DNA of 64,000 bases, from NCBI GenBank assembly GCA_030147845.1, contig JASBUN010000031.1:26158-90157 (forward strand), written 5' to 3'. The translations under genes and the position numbers were made by a program. Origin of the DNA: Gammaproteobacteria bacterium (GTDB lineage Bacteria; Pseudomonadota; Gammaproteobacteria; JASBUN01). Shown here piece by piece: positions 35,836-46,284 of the stretch. Below the pieces are notes generated by a model. It was given only the letters and a program-made list of their open reading frames with translations. It made no database searches and was not told the DNA's origin. Numbering within the stretch: the first letter of the stretch is position 1; each line of letters begins with the position of its first letter.

Positions 35836-36794
35836 GACTTAATGTAACCCCCTGTCCGTGGTAGAAATACTATCACATCGTATTTGCAATCCTATGCATT
35901 TGTCATGCTCCGGCATAATCCGTCGGTTGTAAACTAACGGCACGGAAAGCGACCCACGCGCACGCGCGAATTGCAACCGACTGTCGTACCGCCGACGCGA
36001 CGGCGCAGCCTACCACACGGCGCCAGCGGCAGACAAATACCGTGCCGGAAATTCAAAGTGTTAGCACATAGACGGCCGATACGATGCGCACTGATGGGAA
36101 CCCTCCGTACGATTACTTCACTCGGTCATCGGCTCACCACCGGCTACCGGCTGGGCAGTCGTAACGCCAGGGTTACCCGCCGCAGGAAACGATGGCGGCC
36201 GGGTAGACGGGTCGCGCATTTGCCGCGATAGCCCTCGCTTCTACGCTCACCGCCTCACGGGGGCGGCCTGACCCGTTGCTGGAGGTTGAGTTAGATTTCG
36301 CCCTTGAAATGGTCGTTCCCAAAACCCCGATGCTCCGTTCTTGCGTAAATCGCTTGCGCCTTCTCCCCTGATCTTCCGTCATCGACTATATAGGGCAACG
36401 CCTTTCGGAAGCTAGACCCCATTTTCGCACTGTGCTCATTATGTAGGCTGTGAACGACAAAAAAATCCGCCAAAGCTGACGTCAACATCGGAATAATCTG
36501 ACGGGGAATTGAACGGCCCTATGTTGGAATAGCCCAGCGTAGCGCGCACCGCATAAACCGACTTGGTGGGACGCGCTCCAACTATGTTAAATCGACAGCT
36601 GAGTTCGCTCCGTATTCAACGCGTGGGCATGGACCAGGACTGGGGAGTTGGATTGGCCGTAGTAGCTGTGTTGTGTGCCTGACCCGGTACGTTCGCTGTG
36701 CCGCGCTTACAACGTGATTCTCGGTCCTGATAGAGGTTATGGCGGCCAGCATTTCGATTGGTCTCGACTCAATAAAATTGCACGAGGGATATGA
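35836..36794. other. Gene-free stretch right of pigment-like locus
   Basis: About 960 bases between the halogenase operon and a lipoprotein gene. The left 80 bases hold the presumed operon promoter. The rest has many short ORFs on both strands but no recognisable motif and no tRNA or repeat; it looks like degraded or structural spacer. Confidence 0.5.
35877..35906 (-). promoter_or_regulatory. Possible sigma-70 promoter of halogenase operon
   Basis: Minus strand: ATGACA (-35, complement of 35901-35906), 18-base spacer, TACGAT (-10, complement of 35877-35882). Five and four of six consensus matches. Start point about 35 bases before the halogenase ATG. Confidence 0.3.
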
Positions 36795-37181
36795 ATGAAA
36801 ATAGTAAGTGTCGTTTTTCTAGCTACATTGGTCGCCGCACTGAGTGGCTGTTCTACGGTTTCGTCTTCCGCGTTAACGGGGCCTAAACAACCCGCCTGGA
36901 AAGGACAGGTGTTTGTGTCTGAAGAAAAACTACCCCAAAACGTAAAACACACAGTGATCGGTACCGTGCAGGCAAAAGCGCGCGCAGGCTATCGCGGCGC
37001 GGAAAGCCTTTATACATTCCTTGCCGCTGAAGCTAGGAAGATCGGCGCCAACGCAGTCGTCGGTGTCAGTGGCGGCCGTCAAGTTACCGCCGTATCGTGG
37101 TCCGCACCCTATGTCAGTGGAACCGCCGTTAGAGTAGAAAACGTTCAAGAACTTAACGAAATACCGGGGAAACTTTACTGA
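36795..37181 (+). CDS. Small lipoprotein
   Basis: 128 aa. A lipoprotein signal with lipobox LSGC (Cys at 19) after a hydrophobic helix puts it on the cell-envelope lipid layer. The mature domain has V-F-V-S-E-E-K-L-P, HTVIGTVQAKARAGYRGAESLYTFLAAEARKIGANAVVGVSGG, an alpha/beta layout resembling YbjQ/heavy-metal-binding-like envelope proteins. Ribosome-binding site GAGGG. Monocistronic; function unknown. Confidence 0.8.
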   Translation: MKIVSVVFLATLVAALSGCSTVSSSALTGPKQPAWKGQVFVSEEKLPQNVKHTVIGTVQAKARAGYRGAESLYTFLAAEARKIGANAVVGVSGGRQVTAVSWSAPYVSGTAVRVENVQELNEIPGKLY

Positions 37182-38310
37182 GAGGTCTCGCGGTTAATAA
37201 GTCGTGAACAATAGATGCCCAACCGATCATCACAACCGACCGGCCGTACCCCATAACCAGTCCATTTTCAATGGAGGGCTTTTCCAATACACTAGACTGA
37301 GGCAGTTCGCGAGACCAAGCACAAACGGTTTTCCGAAGAGCAGATTATTGGGATTTTTCATGAGCACGCGGCGGGCGCGAGCGCGACCGATCACGTCCGA
37401 CGCTATAAGGTGGCCGAACAACCGATCAGGCGCCGGAAGAACGAGTATGGCGGCAGAGACGTGTGGGCGGCAAAGCGGCTGTGCCAACCTGCGCAGGATA
37501 TGCGTGCGGCAGCTCGACCAACCGCTGGCGGTCTTCGTTCGTACTGCTCATCCGGAGGCACATTTGCCCACCATCAGGCATCTCGATCCGCAGTTCATAG
37601 AACGTATCACGCTAGTGCTCGGCTACTGCTGTCGCGTTGTATGTTAGATACACCACACGATGCTGTGCTCGCCTCAAGCCGGTGCACGAATCTCGCAAAC
37701 GCCGCTCGCCATCTTCGTAGGATAGGATCAACCACAGGCCCTAGTTCCACGCGTACACATCTATACCTGCTTCATGCTTACGATTTATCCGGCAAATTGA
37801 CAACGCGGTTATCGATGCTAATTTGAGTTGTAGGCGGGATCATTCTTCATAGTTGTAGCCATTATTCGTATCTATTCGTACGTTAGCGTCGGTCCGCTTA
37901 GTTATCATTCGGGCTGCTTGTTTCTGAAGCCGTTGTCACGAAGAACTGTGTCCGCCGGCTCGGGGACGTTTCGCATTACCCTGCCGAAGTCAGGCGATAT
38001 CGGTTCCAACTATACAAGTCGTTCCGCAACATCGCCCGTTATGGCCGGTGACACATAGTTCGCTGAAGAATCGATGTGTAGGCTTGTTCTGGAACGATAC
38101 CCGCAAGTCTGGCAGTTTGGGTGTGTCCTTCTACGCAGTGTTATTGCATTGCTCACGCCGTTCAGTGAAGCATCGGCTGCAGTAGCTTAGTTTCGGGGAT
38201 GACCCTCACGAGAGTGTTCCTTACAGGCCCCGAATTGCGTGGCAGCGCAAACGGACACGGCAGCCGGCTGCGTCAATCTCCAACGTAATATCCGCAAGGA
38301 GAGATGAGTC
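37182..38310. other. Long gene-free stretch
   Basis: About 1.1 kb without a supportable gene. The longest readings (about 140 codons, plus strand, 37.2-37.8 kb) lack ribosome-binding sites, are rich in Arg/Pro/His and look like chance ORFs. The final 30 bases carry the AAGGAGAG ribosome-binding site of the next gene. Confidence 0.5.
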
Positions 38311-40233
38311 ATGTCACTACACCGCTTCTCTATTGTACGCCCACTTTTGGTGTTATTGATCGGTTATCTACTGGCCACCGTCACCGGATCAGCTTTGGCA
38401 AGCGAAAACTCGCATTCCGCACTCAACCCGGTAACCGCCACCGCTCGCGCGGCAGAACGGCTGTTTCCTAGCGGAACGCGCAATGTGGTGCTCAGTTCCG
38501 CAGCGGACAACGATAGCATTGCGCTTGCGCAAGCTCTGGCGACGAAACTCTCCGGGGCGTTGTTGCTGACAGAAAGTCCACATGCACTCGGAACGGCGAC
38601 GGCGCACGCTTTACGGACTTTGACTATTCCGAAAGTAACGACGTCAGATACCGTATTGCCATTTCAAGCAGCCGCCGGAAAGCCTCATGTCTACATCGTC
38701 GGTGACAACAAGCTGATCGATACCGCCGTCGCGGAACACCTTCGCTCGCGCGGTTATCAAGTCACGCGCCTGTCCGGCCATGGGCCGGCCTTGGTACGCG
38801 ATGTGATGCAGCGAGTCGCACCGCCCATGCCATCGGCCGCGACGACGGCGGGCTTTCCGGACCGCTGGACAGTTTATGCGGGCAATCCTTCACATAATTC
38901 GGCATATCGAGTCCCGGCTAGCGCTCCCGATTGGGAAAAAGAGGGTGTGAGCTGGCGCTTTGCCCAAGACGCCGCCGTGCCGCTGCATGCGCCGTTTCCC
39001 GAATTGAAGATCCGCGGACCGCGGCGCGCCCCCGTGGCGATGACGCAGAACTTAGGTGAAGCCGTGGGCGTGACGGCGGTCAATGGTGTGATTTACGCGG
39101 AATCGGACGACTCCCATTTATATGCTTTGGACGCCAAAAGTGGCGCGTTATTGTGGAAGACCTCGGCATTGGCAAACACACTGATGGCCAATCCGATTGT
39201 TGCAAATAATTTGGTCTATGTAGCGGCCGGCGATACCGGGTTTCCGTTTTCGCAAGTCTTGAAGTATGCGCGCAGCCAGGGCCGTGCACCGTTGACGCGC
39301 GGGCTGCAATACTCCGCCGTCTACGCTTTTAACGCAACAACCGGCCGATTGGTCTGGCGACACGACTTTCGCGGAGAGGCCATGCCGACCCCTGTGTATT
39401 ATAGACATACCGTTTACGAAGCCACCGGCGGAGGACGCTTGTGGGCACTGGATGCTGCCACAGGCAAAGTGAAGTGGAAAACGCCGTTGCACGGCTTTGA
39501 CAGCATGTCGAGTGCCAACATTTATGTCAATCCTAAGACACACGTGGCTGAAATATTGGTCGGCACTACCGACAAAAACCATGTTATTGCAGTCAACGCG
39601 GCTAATGGGACCGTTCTCTGGACCCAGAAGACACCTCTGAAAATCTTCAACACCGGGATGGGTGATAATTCGCCAACGGTCGACCAAGATCGAGGCATCG
39701 TCGTGCAGGACTCGGTAGTCGATTTCGATCGGAAGGCTCATACCACTAACTTGGCGATCTACGCCATGGATGCGCAGCACGGCAAAATTCTGTGGACCCG
39801 AAAACTCGGAGTAGGACATGTGCCGCCCGCATATAAAGCCGGTTTGGCATTAATCCACGCCGGCATTGTATATGTTGGCTCTCCCGTTACGTCGACCATC
39901 TATGCGTTGAACGAAACAAATGGCGAAATCTTGTGGCGCTTTCATATTCAGCACGCCGGACCCGCTGGCGCCGGACGCGGCAACCCCGTATACGCTTATG
40001 GAGTCCTATGGCTAGCCGCCGGACCGAAGTTATATGCACTCGACCCCAAAACCGGGCGCGAGCTCGGCGACTACAAACCTGGCGGTCGGTTTGGCATCGT
40101 AAATCCGGTTATCGTCGGTGGCACCATGTACTTGGATAACTCGTATGACTGGGTGCAGGCTGTCGCGTTAAAGAAAATCTATCCTTCTTTGCAAATCATG
40201 TCGAACAATGCCGTACGCGCACAGAGTCATTAA
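38311..40233 (+). CDS. PQQ-like beta-propeller protein with CW-binding-2-like N-terminal domain
   Basis: 640-aa exported protein (signal peptide 1-30, cleavage near ALA-SE). Residues about 43-168 resemble the cell-wall-binding repeat 2 domain common in Gram-positive surface proteins: NVVLSSAADNDSIALAQALA, ALLLTESPHALG, HVYIVGDNKLIDTAVAEHL, VTRLSGHGPA. Residues about 185-620 are a PQQ-type propeller with repeated blade motifs (YALDAKSGALLWKT, YAFNATTGRLVW, WALDAATGKVKW, IAVNAANGTVLW, YAMDAQHGKILW, YALNETNGEILW). Quinohaemoprotein active-site residues and a haem motif are not evident, so it may be a binding or scaffold protein rather than a dehydrogenase. It is convergent with a cytochrome c gene. 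Confidence 0.88.
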   Translation: MSLHRFSIVRPLLVLLIGYLLATVTGSALASENSHSALNPVTATARAAERLFPSGTRNVVLSSAADNDSIALAQALATKLSGALLLTESPHALGTATAHALRTLTIPKVTTSDTVLPFQAAAGKPHVYIVGDNKLIDTAVAEHLRSRGYQVTRLSGHGPALVRDVMQRVAPPMPSAATTAGFPDRWTVYAGNPSHNSAYRVPASAPDWEKEGVSWRFAQDAAVPLHAPFPELKIRGPRRAPVAMTQNLGEAVGVTAVNGVIYAESDDSHLYALDAKSGALLWKTSALANTLMANPIVANNLVYVAAGDTGFPFSQVLKYARSQGRAPLTRGLQYSAVYAFNATTGRLVWRHDFRGEAMPTPVYYRHTVYEATGGGRLWALDAATGKVKWKTPLHGFDSMSSANIYVNPKTHVAEILVGTTDKNHVIAVNAANGTVLWTQKTPLKIFNTGMGDNSPTVDQDRGIVVQDSVVDFDRKAHTTNLAIYAMDAQHGKILWTRKLGVGHVPPAYKAGLALIHAGIVYVGSPVTSTIYALNETNGEILWRFHIQHAGPAGAGRGNPVYAYGVLWLAAGPKLYALDPKTGRELGDYKPGGRFGIVNPVIVGGTMYLDNSYDWVQAVALKKIYPSLQIMSNNAVRAQSH

Positions 40234-40334
40234 CCAGCGGGATTGGCCGCAATGTCAGCTCGTGCGCACCGAGCGCTAAATTCTCAGGGACGGACCATGG
40301 CGCGCGCGACGTACGGCGAGCGTGCGCGAGCATG

Positions 40335-40880
40335 TTATTTTTGATTGGTGCCGTTGTCGGTCGATACCGGCCAATTGCGGACTTGCCGCCAAGCCTGCTC
40401 GACTTTGGGTGGCAGCTTGTCCATGTGCTTCAAGAACAGTGCGATGGTCCATATCTGCTGATCGGTAAGGGTGTAACCGAACGACGGCATGCCGGTCAGA
40501 CGAATGCCGTGTTTAATCTTCCAAAATGAAACGCCTTCCGGGTCGTCCTCTACGCCCTCGGTGGCCAATTGCGGCGGCTTTTGATAGAGGCCTTTCGCGA
40601 TCGGCGACGCCGACGCATCACCTTGAGCGGAACCGTGACAAACCGAGCAGTTGCGCGCGAATAAATGCATTCCCTCGGCGAGGTTTTGCTCGGTCAACGC
40701 CACCGGGTTACGCTCCTTCGGCGCTTCACGCTTTAGTGTCGCTTTCAACGACGTGCGCGCCATCCAGGTTTCCAACCAGCCGGGTTTTGCGTCGGCGTTA
40801 GCCGGGATATAACCGCTGCGCACCAGCGCATACGCGCCGATCAGCAACACGGCAAGCGTTAACACGATACCTTTGAACAT
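40335..40880 (-). CDS. Membrane-anchored monohaem cytochrome c
   Basis: 181 aa. An N-terminal helix (residues 4-20) without clear cleavage site anchors a class I cytochrome c domain with CSVCH (78-82) and the axial Met131 in TGMPSF. The haem region GMHLFARNCSVCHGSAQGDASASPIAKGLYQKPPQL is typical of CbbP/CccA-like cytochromes that precede quinol or alcohol dehydrogenases. It may pass electrons to the aa3 oxidase (inference). Its convergent neighbour is the propeller protein. Confidence 0.9.
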   Translation of the reverse strand: MFKGIVLTLAVLLIGAYALVRSGYIPANADAKPGWLETWMARTSLKATLKREAPKERNPVALTEQNLAEGMHLFARNCSVCHGSAQGDASASPIAKGLYQKPPQLATEGVEDDPEGVSFWKIKHGIRLTGMPSFGYTLTDQQIWTIALFLKHMDKLPPKVEQAWRQVRNWPVSTDNGTNQK

Positions 40881-41579
40881 ATCTTTTCCTCCCTGTGCGG
40901 CAAAATGCCGCGATTATAAAAACGTAACGTGACGACACCGGAATCGCGTGATTCATTGACCCTGCAGCACCACCGCCTGCCCACGCCTACGGAACGGTTT
41001 GTCGCGCCGGCAATCGGCCGCACAATCCGGCGCTCAAAGTTAGCAAGTTCACGACTCTCTCAATGATCGCTCGACGGCCGCCGTGGACACTTTGTCCAGC
41101 GCGCGGCGCGCCCTTCTTGGAAGCAATCGCCGCCGCGTTGGTCACGATGCGGCATCGAGATAGCCCGACAGGCGGACGGCATGCCGTCGGTTTGCCGTTT
41201 GCTACAGTCACACGCTATCTAGTCCCGATTCGTACTCGCAATCATACCGTTCGCAACAGGCAAGCCCGCGAATCTGAATAGATGGTAAACAAGCGGATCG
41301 CCCCACTCGGGCAGGGTTCGGATGGCAAAAATACGCGCCTCTGGCAGCACTGACAAGCAGCGGCGAGAGACGCCGAGGCGCACGGACGTGGCCCGCTATC
41401 CGGGCGAATTTGAAAGCAGTTTCGTCGCCACCACTGTCCGGGATGGATGGTCGCCACCAATCCGCCGCCAAGGGCTATCGATCCGTCGGGCGGCGGCCCA
41501 TAAACCGCGCTGACGCCACTTCGGCAGCGCCGGGCGCTAACATGTCGGTGGTCGACGCTCACGCGGGCCGCCGATAACG
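40881..41579. other. Gene-free stretch left of tRNA-Val
   Basis: About 700 bases with only unsupported short ORFs on both strands. It ends in the tRNA-Val terminator. No repeats or conserved elements recognised. Confidence 0.5.
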
Positions 41580-41610
41580 AAAAAAGCCCCGCCGGAGCGG
41601 GGCCTTTTTT
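41580..41610 (-). terminator. Bidirectional-type terminator downstream of tRNA-Val
   Basis: GC-rich hairpin (GCCCCGC/GCGGGGC) with an A-run on one side and T-run on the other, so a U-tract follows it on either strand. It lies 23 bases after the 3' end of the minus-strand tRNA-Val. Confidence 0.9.
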
Positions 41611-41632
41611 CGCTACTACTTCAGCGAGTTAT

Positions 41633-41709
41633 TGGTAGGCGCGATTGGACTCGAACCAACGACCCCCACCATGTCAAGGTGGTGCTCTAACCAGCTGAGC
41701 TACGCGCCT
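41633..41709 (-). tRNA. tRNA-Val (GAC)
   Basis: 77 nt with encoded CCA. Acceptor stem AGGCGCG/CGCGCCT, D arm TAGCTCAGCTGGTTAGAGCA, anticodon stem CCACC/GGTGG around loop TTGACAT (anticodon GAC), T loop TTCGAGT. The anticodon arm equals that of E. coli tRNA-Val(GAC). Confidence 0.96.
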
Positions 41710-41816
41710 AAAGGGGCGTTAAGATAACGGATTATGCCCGGTCAACGCAACTATTTTGCGTCTCGGCATGCGCGGTGCCCGTCCCCGGTCACGGTTGCGC
41801 GTTCGACCCGCGCGCA

Positions 41817-43838
41817 TCAGCTGTGCGCTTCCAACAAACCGAGATTGAGTTCGCGGATACGATGCATCTGGTCGCGCACGCGCGCGGCCTGCTCGAATTC
41901 GAGGTTGCGCGCATGCTCGTACATTTGTTGCTCGAGCTTCTTGAGCTTGGCCGCCAGTTTTGCCGGCGCCAGCGACACATAGTCGCTGACGTCTTCGGCC
42001 ACCGCCGCCGATTGCCGCGGTGACGCGGACGCCGCGCTGTAGGCGCCCTCCATGATATCCGCAACGCGCTTGATCACGCCGCGCGGGGTGATATTGTGCT
42101 CTTTGTTGTAGGCAACCTGCTTACGGCGGCGGCGATCGGTCTCGTCAATGGCGCGCTGCATGGAATTTGTGATCCGATCAGCATAGAGCAACGCCTTGCC
42201 ATTTAAATTACGAGCGGCGCGCCCGATGGTCTGAATCAGCGAGCGTTCGGAACGCAAAAAACCCTCTTTGTCCGCATCCAGAATCGCAACCAGTGAAACC
42301 TCCGGCATATCCAACCCTTCACGCAAAAGGTTAATGCCAACCAATACATCGAACTCGCCCAAACGCAAATCGCGAATAATCTCGACCCGCTCCACCGTCT
42401 CGATATCGGAATGCAGATAACGCACCCGAACGCCGTGTTCACCCAGGTAGTCGGTCAAATCCTCGGCCATACGTTTGGTCAAAGTGGTCACCAATACGCG
42501 CTCGTCGGCGGCCACACGCAACCTGATTTCTGACAGTAGATCGTCAACCTGGCTGACCGCCGGGCGTACCTCGACCGGAGGGTCAACCAAGCCGGTGGGA
42601 CGCACGACTTGCTCGACCACTTGGCCCGCGCCTTCCGTTTCATACGGCCCGGGAGTCGCCGAGACGCAAATACACTGCGGCGCCAGACGCTCGAACTCGT
42701 CAAAACGTAACGGCCGGTTATCCAGCGCTGACGGCAGTCGGAAGCCATATTCCACCAACGTCTCCTTACGTGAGCGGTCGCCCCGATACATGCCACCGAG
42801 CTGCGGAATGGTCACGTGGCTCTCATCGATGACGAGTAAGGCGTTCGCCGGTAAATAATCGAATAACGTCGGTGGCGGCTCGCCCGCTTGGCGCCCGGAC
42901 AGATAACGTGAATAGTTTTCAATGCCCGAGCAGTAACCCAATTCCAGCATCATCTCCAGATCGAACCGGGTGCGTTGCTCCAAACGTTGAGCCTCGACCA
43001 GTTTATTGACCGAATAAAGCTGTTCGAGCCGTTCCCGCAGCTCTATCTTTATGTCATCCATGGCATCCAGAATGGTCTGGCGCGGGGTCACGTAGTGTGA
43101 CTTGGGGAAGATGGTCAGGCGTGGCACCTTGCGGCTGACCTCGCCGGTGAGCGGATCGAAATAGGCTAACGACTCGATCTCGTCATCAAACAGTTCGATG
43201 CGCACCGCCTCACGGTCCGACTCGGCCGGATAGATATCGATCACTTCACCGCGCACGCGGTAGGTGGCGCGGTGTAATTCGACGTCATTGCGGGTGTATT
43301 GTAGCTCGGCCAAGCGTCTTAAAATTTGTCGCTGATCGACGTGGTCACCGCGATCCAGGTGCAATACCATACCAAGGTAGGAACGCGGGTCGCCCAAGCC
43401 GTAGATGGCCGACACCGTGGCGACGATGATGGAGTCGGCGCGCTCGAGCAGGGCCTTGGTAGCCGACAGGCGCATCTGCTCGACATGCTCGTTGATGGAG
43501 GCGTCTTTCTCGATAAAGGTATCGGACGAAGGCACATAGGCCTCCGGCTGGTAGTAATCGTAGTAGGAAACGAAGTATTCGATCGCGTTGCCGGGAAAGT
43601 ACTCCTTCATCTCACCATAGAGCTGCGCCGCCAGTGTCTTGTTGGGCGCGAGCACCAGGGTTGGCCGCTGCAACTCCTGAATCACATTGGCGATGGTGAA
43701 CGTCTTACCTGATCCGGTCACGCCCAGCAGTACTTGGCGCGCCAGGCCGTCCTCAATGCCTTGAACGAGTCCGCGGATAGCCTCGGGTTGATCACCCGTC
43801 GGTGAGTAAGATGAACGAATCTGGAATCTTTTGCTCAT
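41817..43838 (-). CDS. uvrB: UvrABC excision nuclease subunit B
   Basis: 673-aa DNA damage-verification helicase of nucleotide excision repair. Walker A GVTGSGKT near residue 40, the beta-hairpin region [22 protein letters not shown], helicase motifs ([18 protein letters not shown]) and a C-terminal UVR motif ([26 protein letters not shown]) that binds UvrC. Full length. Downstream (left) lies tRNA-Val on the same strand. Confidence 0.98.
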   Translation of the reverse strand: MSKRFQIRSSYSPTGDQPEAIRGLVQGIEDGLARQVLLGVTGSGKTFTIANVIQELQRPTLVLAPNKTLAAQLYGEMKEYFPGNAIEYFVSYYDYYQPEAYVPSSDTFIEKDASINEHVEQMRLSATKALLERADSIIVATVSAIYGLGDPRSYLGMVLHLDRGDHVDQRQILRRLAELQYTRNDVELHRATYRVRGEVIDIYPAESDREAVRIELFDDEIESLAYFDPLTGEVSRKVPRLTIFPKSHYVTPRQTILDAMDDIKIELRERLEQLYSVNKLVEAQRLEQRTRFDLEMMLELGYCSGIENYSRYLSGRQAGEPPPTLFDYLPANALLVIDESHVTIPQLGGMYRGDRSRKETLVEYGFRLPSALDNRPLRFDEFERLAPQCICVSATPGPYETEGAGQVVEQVVRPTGLVDPPVEVRPAVSQVDDLLSEIRLRVAADERVLVTTLTKRMAEDLTDYLGEHGVRVRYLHSDIETVERVEIIRDLRLGEFDVLVGINLLREGLDMPEVSLVAILDADKEGFLRSERSLIQTIGRAARNLNGKALLYADRITNSMQRAIDETDRRRRKQVAYNKEHNITPRGVIKRVADIMEGAYSAASASPRQSAAVAEDVSDYVSLAPAKLAAKLKKLEQQMYEHARNLEFEQAARVRDQMHRIRELNLGLLEAHS

Positions 43839-43919
43839 AAAGGGATTCTGCGCGAGCTACCTTTGCAGTATGATTACCCGCGGATTTGAGTCAGCAGCAA
43901 TAACGCTAGGAAACCAGCC

Positions 43920-45113
43920 TTGAAGATTCAGCTTTCTAATCGCGTACAGCGCGTCAGACCTTCCCCGACACTCGCCGTTACCGCTCGCGCCGCCGAGTTA
44001 CGGGCCGCTGGCAAAGACATCATCGGGCTCGGTGCCGGCGAACCGGATTTTGACACGCCGGAACACATCAAGCAGGCGGCCAAGGCCGCCATCGACGCCG
44101 GCGCCACCAAATACACCGCAGTGGACGGCACCGTCGGCCTCAAAACCGCCATTATAAACAAATTCCGGCGCGAGAACGGGCTTGAGTACGAAAACGACCA
44201 AATACTGGTCTCGTCGGGCGGCAAACAAAGCTTTTATAACCTTTGCCAAGCGCTGTTGAATACCGATGACGAAGTCATTATCCCTGCTCCCTATTGGGTA
44301 TCTTATCCGGACATGGTGCTGCTCGCCGATGGTGCACCGGTAATCATATCCGCCGGCGCGGAACAGGGCTTCAAAATTACCCCACATCAGATCGAGACGG
44401 CTATTAACGCCAAGACCCGTCTGCTGATACTCAATAGTCCATCCAATCCGACCGGCGTGGCCTATCGCCGCGACGAATTGGAGGCCATCGGCGAAGTCTT
44501 GCACCAGCATCCGCGCGTGCTCATCGCCACCGACGATATGTACGAACATATCCATTGGTCGAATGAACCATTCGCCAACATCGTCAACGTGTGCCCGGAC
44601 TTATACGATCGCACCATCGTACTCAACGGCGTATCCAAAGCTTATGCCATGACCGGCTGGCGTATCGGCTATGCGGCCGGTCCGCGCGACGTCATCAAGG
44701 CGATGAAAAAAGTCCAATCACAAAGCACTTCCAACCCGGCGTCCGTCTCGCAGGCAGCGGCGCAAGCTGCGCTGGACGGCGATCAATCCTGTATCCAGGC
44801 CATGCTCACAGCCTTTCACGAGCGCCATGACTTTGTCGTCGGCGAGCTCAACGCCATCGCCGGCGTCGACTGTCTGCCCGGCGATGGGACGTTTTATTGC
44901 TTCCCGAATATGCAAGGGGCGCTGGACGCCCGTGAAGACCTTCACGATGACGTGCAGTTCGCCGAATACTTGTTAACCGAAGCCGGTGTGGCTGTAGTAC
45001 CGGGATCGGCATTCGGCGCAGCCGGGCATATGCGCATTTCTTTTGCCACCAGTATGGATCACCTGCGCGAAGCCATGCGGCGGCTGCGTAATGCCTTGGG
45101 TGCCAAGACGTAG
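43920..45113 (+). CDS. Class I aspartate aminotransferase (I-beta type)
   Basis: 397-aa PLP enzyme interconverting aspartate and oxaloacetate, possibly also acting on prephenate or aromatic substrates as some I-beta members do. Conserved parts: LGAGEPDFDTPEHIKQAA, GGKQSFYNLCQALL, NSPSNPTGVAYRRDEL, the PLP Lys240 in NGVSKAYAMTGWRIGYAAG and Arg in ISFATS (MRISFATS). Start is TTG 43920 with AGGAAAC upstream. Divergent from uvrB, as in several gammaproteobacteria. Confidence 0.95.
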   Translation: MKIQLSNRVQRVRPSPTLAVTARAAELRAAGKDIIGLGAGEPDFDTPEHIKQAAKAAIDAGATKYTAVDGTVGLKTAIINKFRRENGLEYENDQILVSSGGKQSFYNLCQALLNTDDEVIIPAPYWVSYPDMVLLADGAPVIISAGAEQGFKITPHQIETAINAKTRLLILNSPSNPTGVAYRRDELEAIGEVLHQHPRVLIATDDMYEHIHWSNEPFANIVNVCPDLYDRTIVLNGVSKAYAMTGWRIGYAAGPRDVIKAMKKVQSQSTSNPASVSQAAAQAALDGDQSCIQAMLTAFHERHDFVVGELNAIAGVDCLPGDGTFYCFPNMQGALDAREDLHDDVQFAEYLLTEAGVAVVPGSAFGAAGHMRISFATSMDHLREAMRRLRNALGAKT

Positions 45114-45263
45114 GAAAAATCCTACAACAAGTTCCGCAAGTCACTGACGCCCAGCCGGCTAGGCGTATCGCCGGCATCGGTTTATCCTTGTCCCTGAAGG
45201 TAGCCACGCACAGGGTAAGTGCGGGCCAGTCGCAGAACGTACATCGACCTAGGGAAGGGAACG

Positions 45264-45866
45264 ATGGATATGGATATCCACGTCGGGCACGCACGTGCCG
45301 GACAACCGCTGCGATTTGCGCAGGTCGTCCATAGCACCGGATTTACGTTGGTCGAGATGGTCGGCACGCTCGCCATCGCCGCCATACTGGTCACGGCGGT
45401 CATACCGATGGGCACCCGGACGGTCGCCAACAACCGGCTCGCCAGCAGTGTCAACGCCTTCATCGGCGCGTTGAATCTGGCGCGCAGCGAAGCGATCCAG
45501 CGCACCCGCCGTACCGTCATCTGTCCGAGTAGCGACGGACGCACCTGCCTCGCCTCGGGGCATTGGCATCGCGGCTGGATCACATTCGTCGATCACGACC
45601 GTGATCGACAGCACGACGCCGGCGAGCCACTACTACGCCAACACGGGCCGTTGACCGGCATCCACATCGTTTCGAGCCGCTGGCGACGCTCCGTGACCTT
45701 CCGTAGCGACGGTGCCACCTACGGCAGCAATGCCACCTTCACGGCCTGTAGCCACACTGCCGCCGCGCCGCCCTTGACGGTCATACTGTCCAATCCCGGA
45801 CGCGCGCGCATCGTGCGCGGATCATCACCGAAGCCGCCGAGCATTTGTCGTGGTTTGGCGCCTTGA
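45264..45866 (+). CDS. GspH/FimT-type pseudopilin
   Basis: 200 aa from ATG 45264 (preceded by GGGAAGGGAACG); an upstream in-frame start exists at 45219. The type IV prepilin signal is clear: cleavage after Gly26 in TG-FTLVEM, with Glu31 at +5 and a hydrophobic helix. The C-terminal region has the GspH/FimT layout with NAFIGALNLARSEAIQRTRRTVICPSSDG and WITFVDHDRD. It is a minor pilin usually found with other pil genes, but none flank it here, so it is an orphan. Confidence 0.88.
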   Translation: MDMDIHVGHARAGQPLRFAQVVHSTGFTLVEMVGTLAIAAILVTAVIPMGTRTVANNRLASSVNAFIGALNLARSEAIQRTRRTVICPSSDGRTCLASGHWHRGWITFVDHDRDRQHDAGEPLLRQHGPLTGIHIVSSRWRRSVTFRSDGATYGSNATFTACSHTAAAPPLTVILSNPGRARIVRGSSPKPPSICRGLAP

Positions 45867-46208
45867 GCTGCGGACGTAACCTCACCGACGCAGTTACGCT
45901 GGCGCGGCGTACGGACGAATAGGTAGCCACTGCCCCACGCACCCATACATTTTATTGCGTGATGCCATGCACGAGGCGTGATCGAAGCGCGCCGACCAAA
46001 TGGCGGAGACACGCGCATTCAGTCAGACTAAAGCAGTGATGGTACTACTAAGCCGGCAAACGGCGAACAAGCGCATAGGCGCAGTAACAGAACGCAATGA
46101 GCGACATTCTAACCCGCTCGACGCCGCTTTGGTGGATTCAGCAGAGTTTCCCTAGGCTATTGACCATAAAGGGTGTAGTCAGTACCATTAGCGCCTCCGA
46201 AAATCTGT
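45867..46208. other. Spacer before tRNA-Asn
   Basis: About 340 bases without a recognisable gene. The last 60 bases presumably carry the tRNA-Asn promoter; no clear terminator for the pseudopilin gene was seen. Confidence 0.5.
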
Positions 46209-46284
46209 TCCCCGGTAGCTCAGTTGGTAGAGCAGGTGACTGTTAATCACCGGGTCGGCGGTTCGAGTCCGTCCCGGGGAGCCA
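46209..46284 (+). tRNA. tRNA-Asn (GTT)
   Basis: 76 nt with encoded CCA. Acceptor TCCCCGG/CCGGGGA, D arm TAGCTCAGTTGGTAGAGCA, anticodon loop CTGTTAA (GTT), T loop TTCGAGT, discriminator G as in other tRNA-Asn. Confidence 0.97.

Noticed and set aside
37204..37826. Overlapping 140-codon plus-strand ORFs
   Set aside because: Basic, low-information sequences without start signals; chance ORFs in gene-free DNA.
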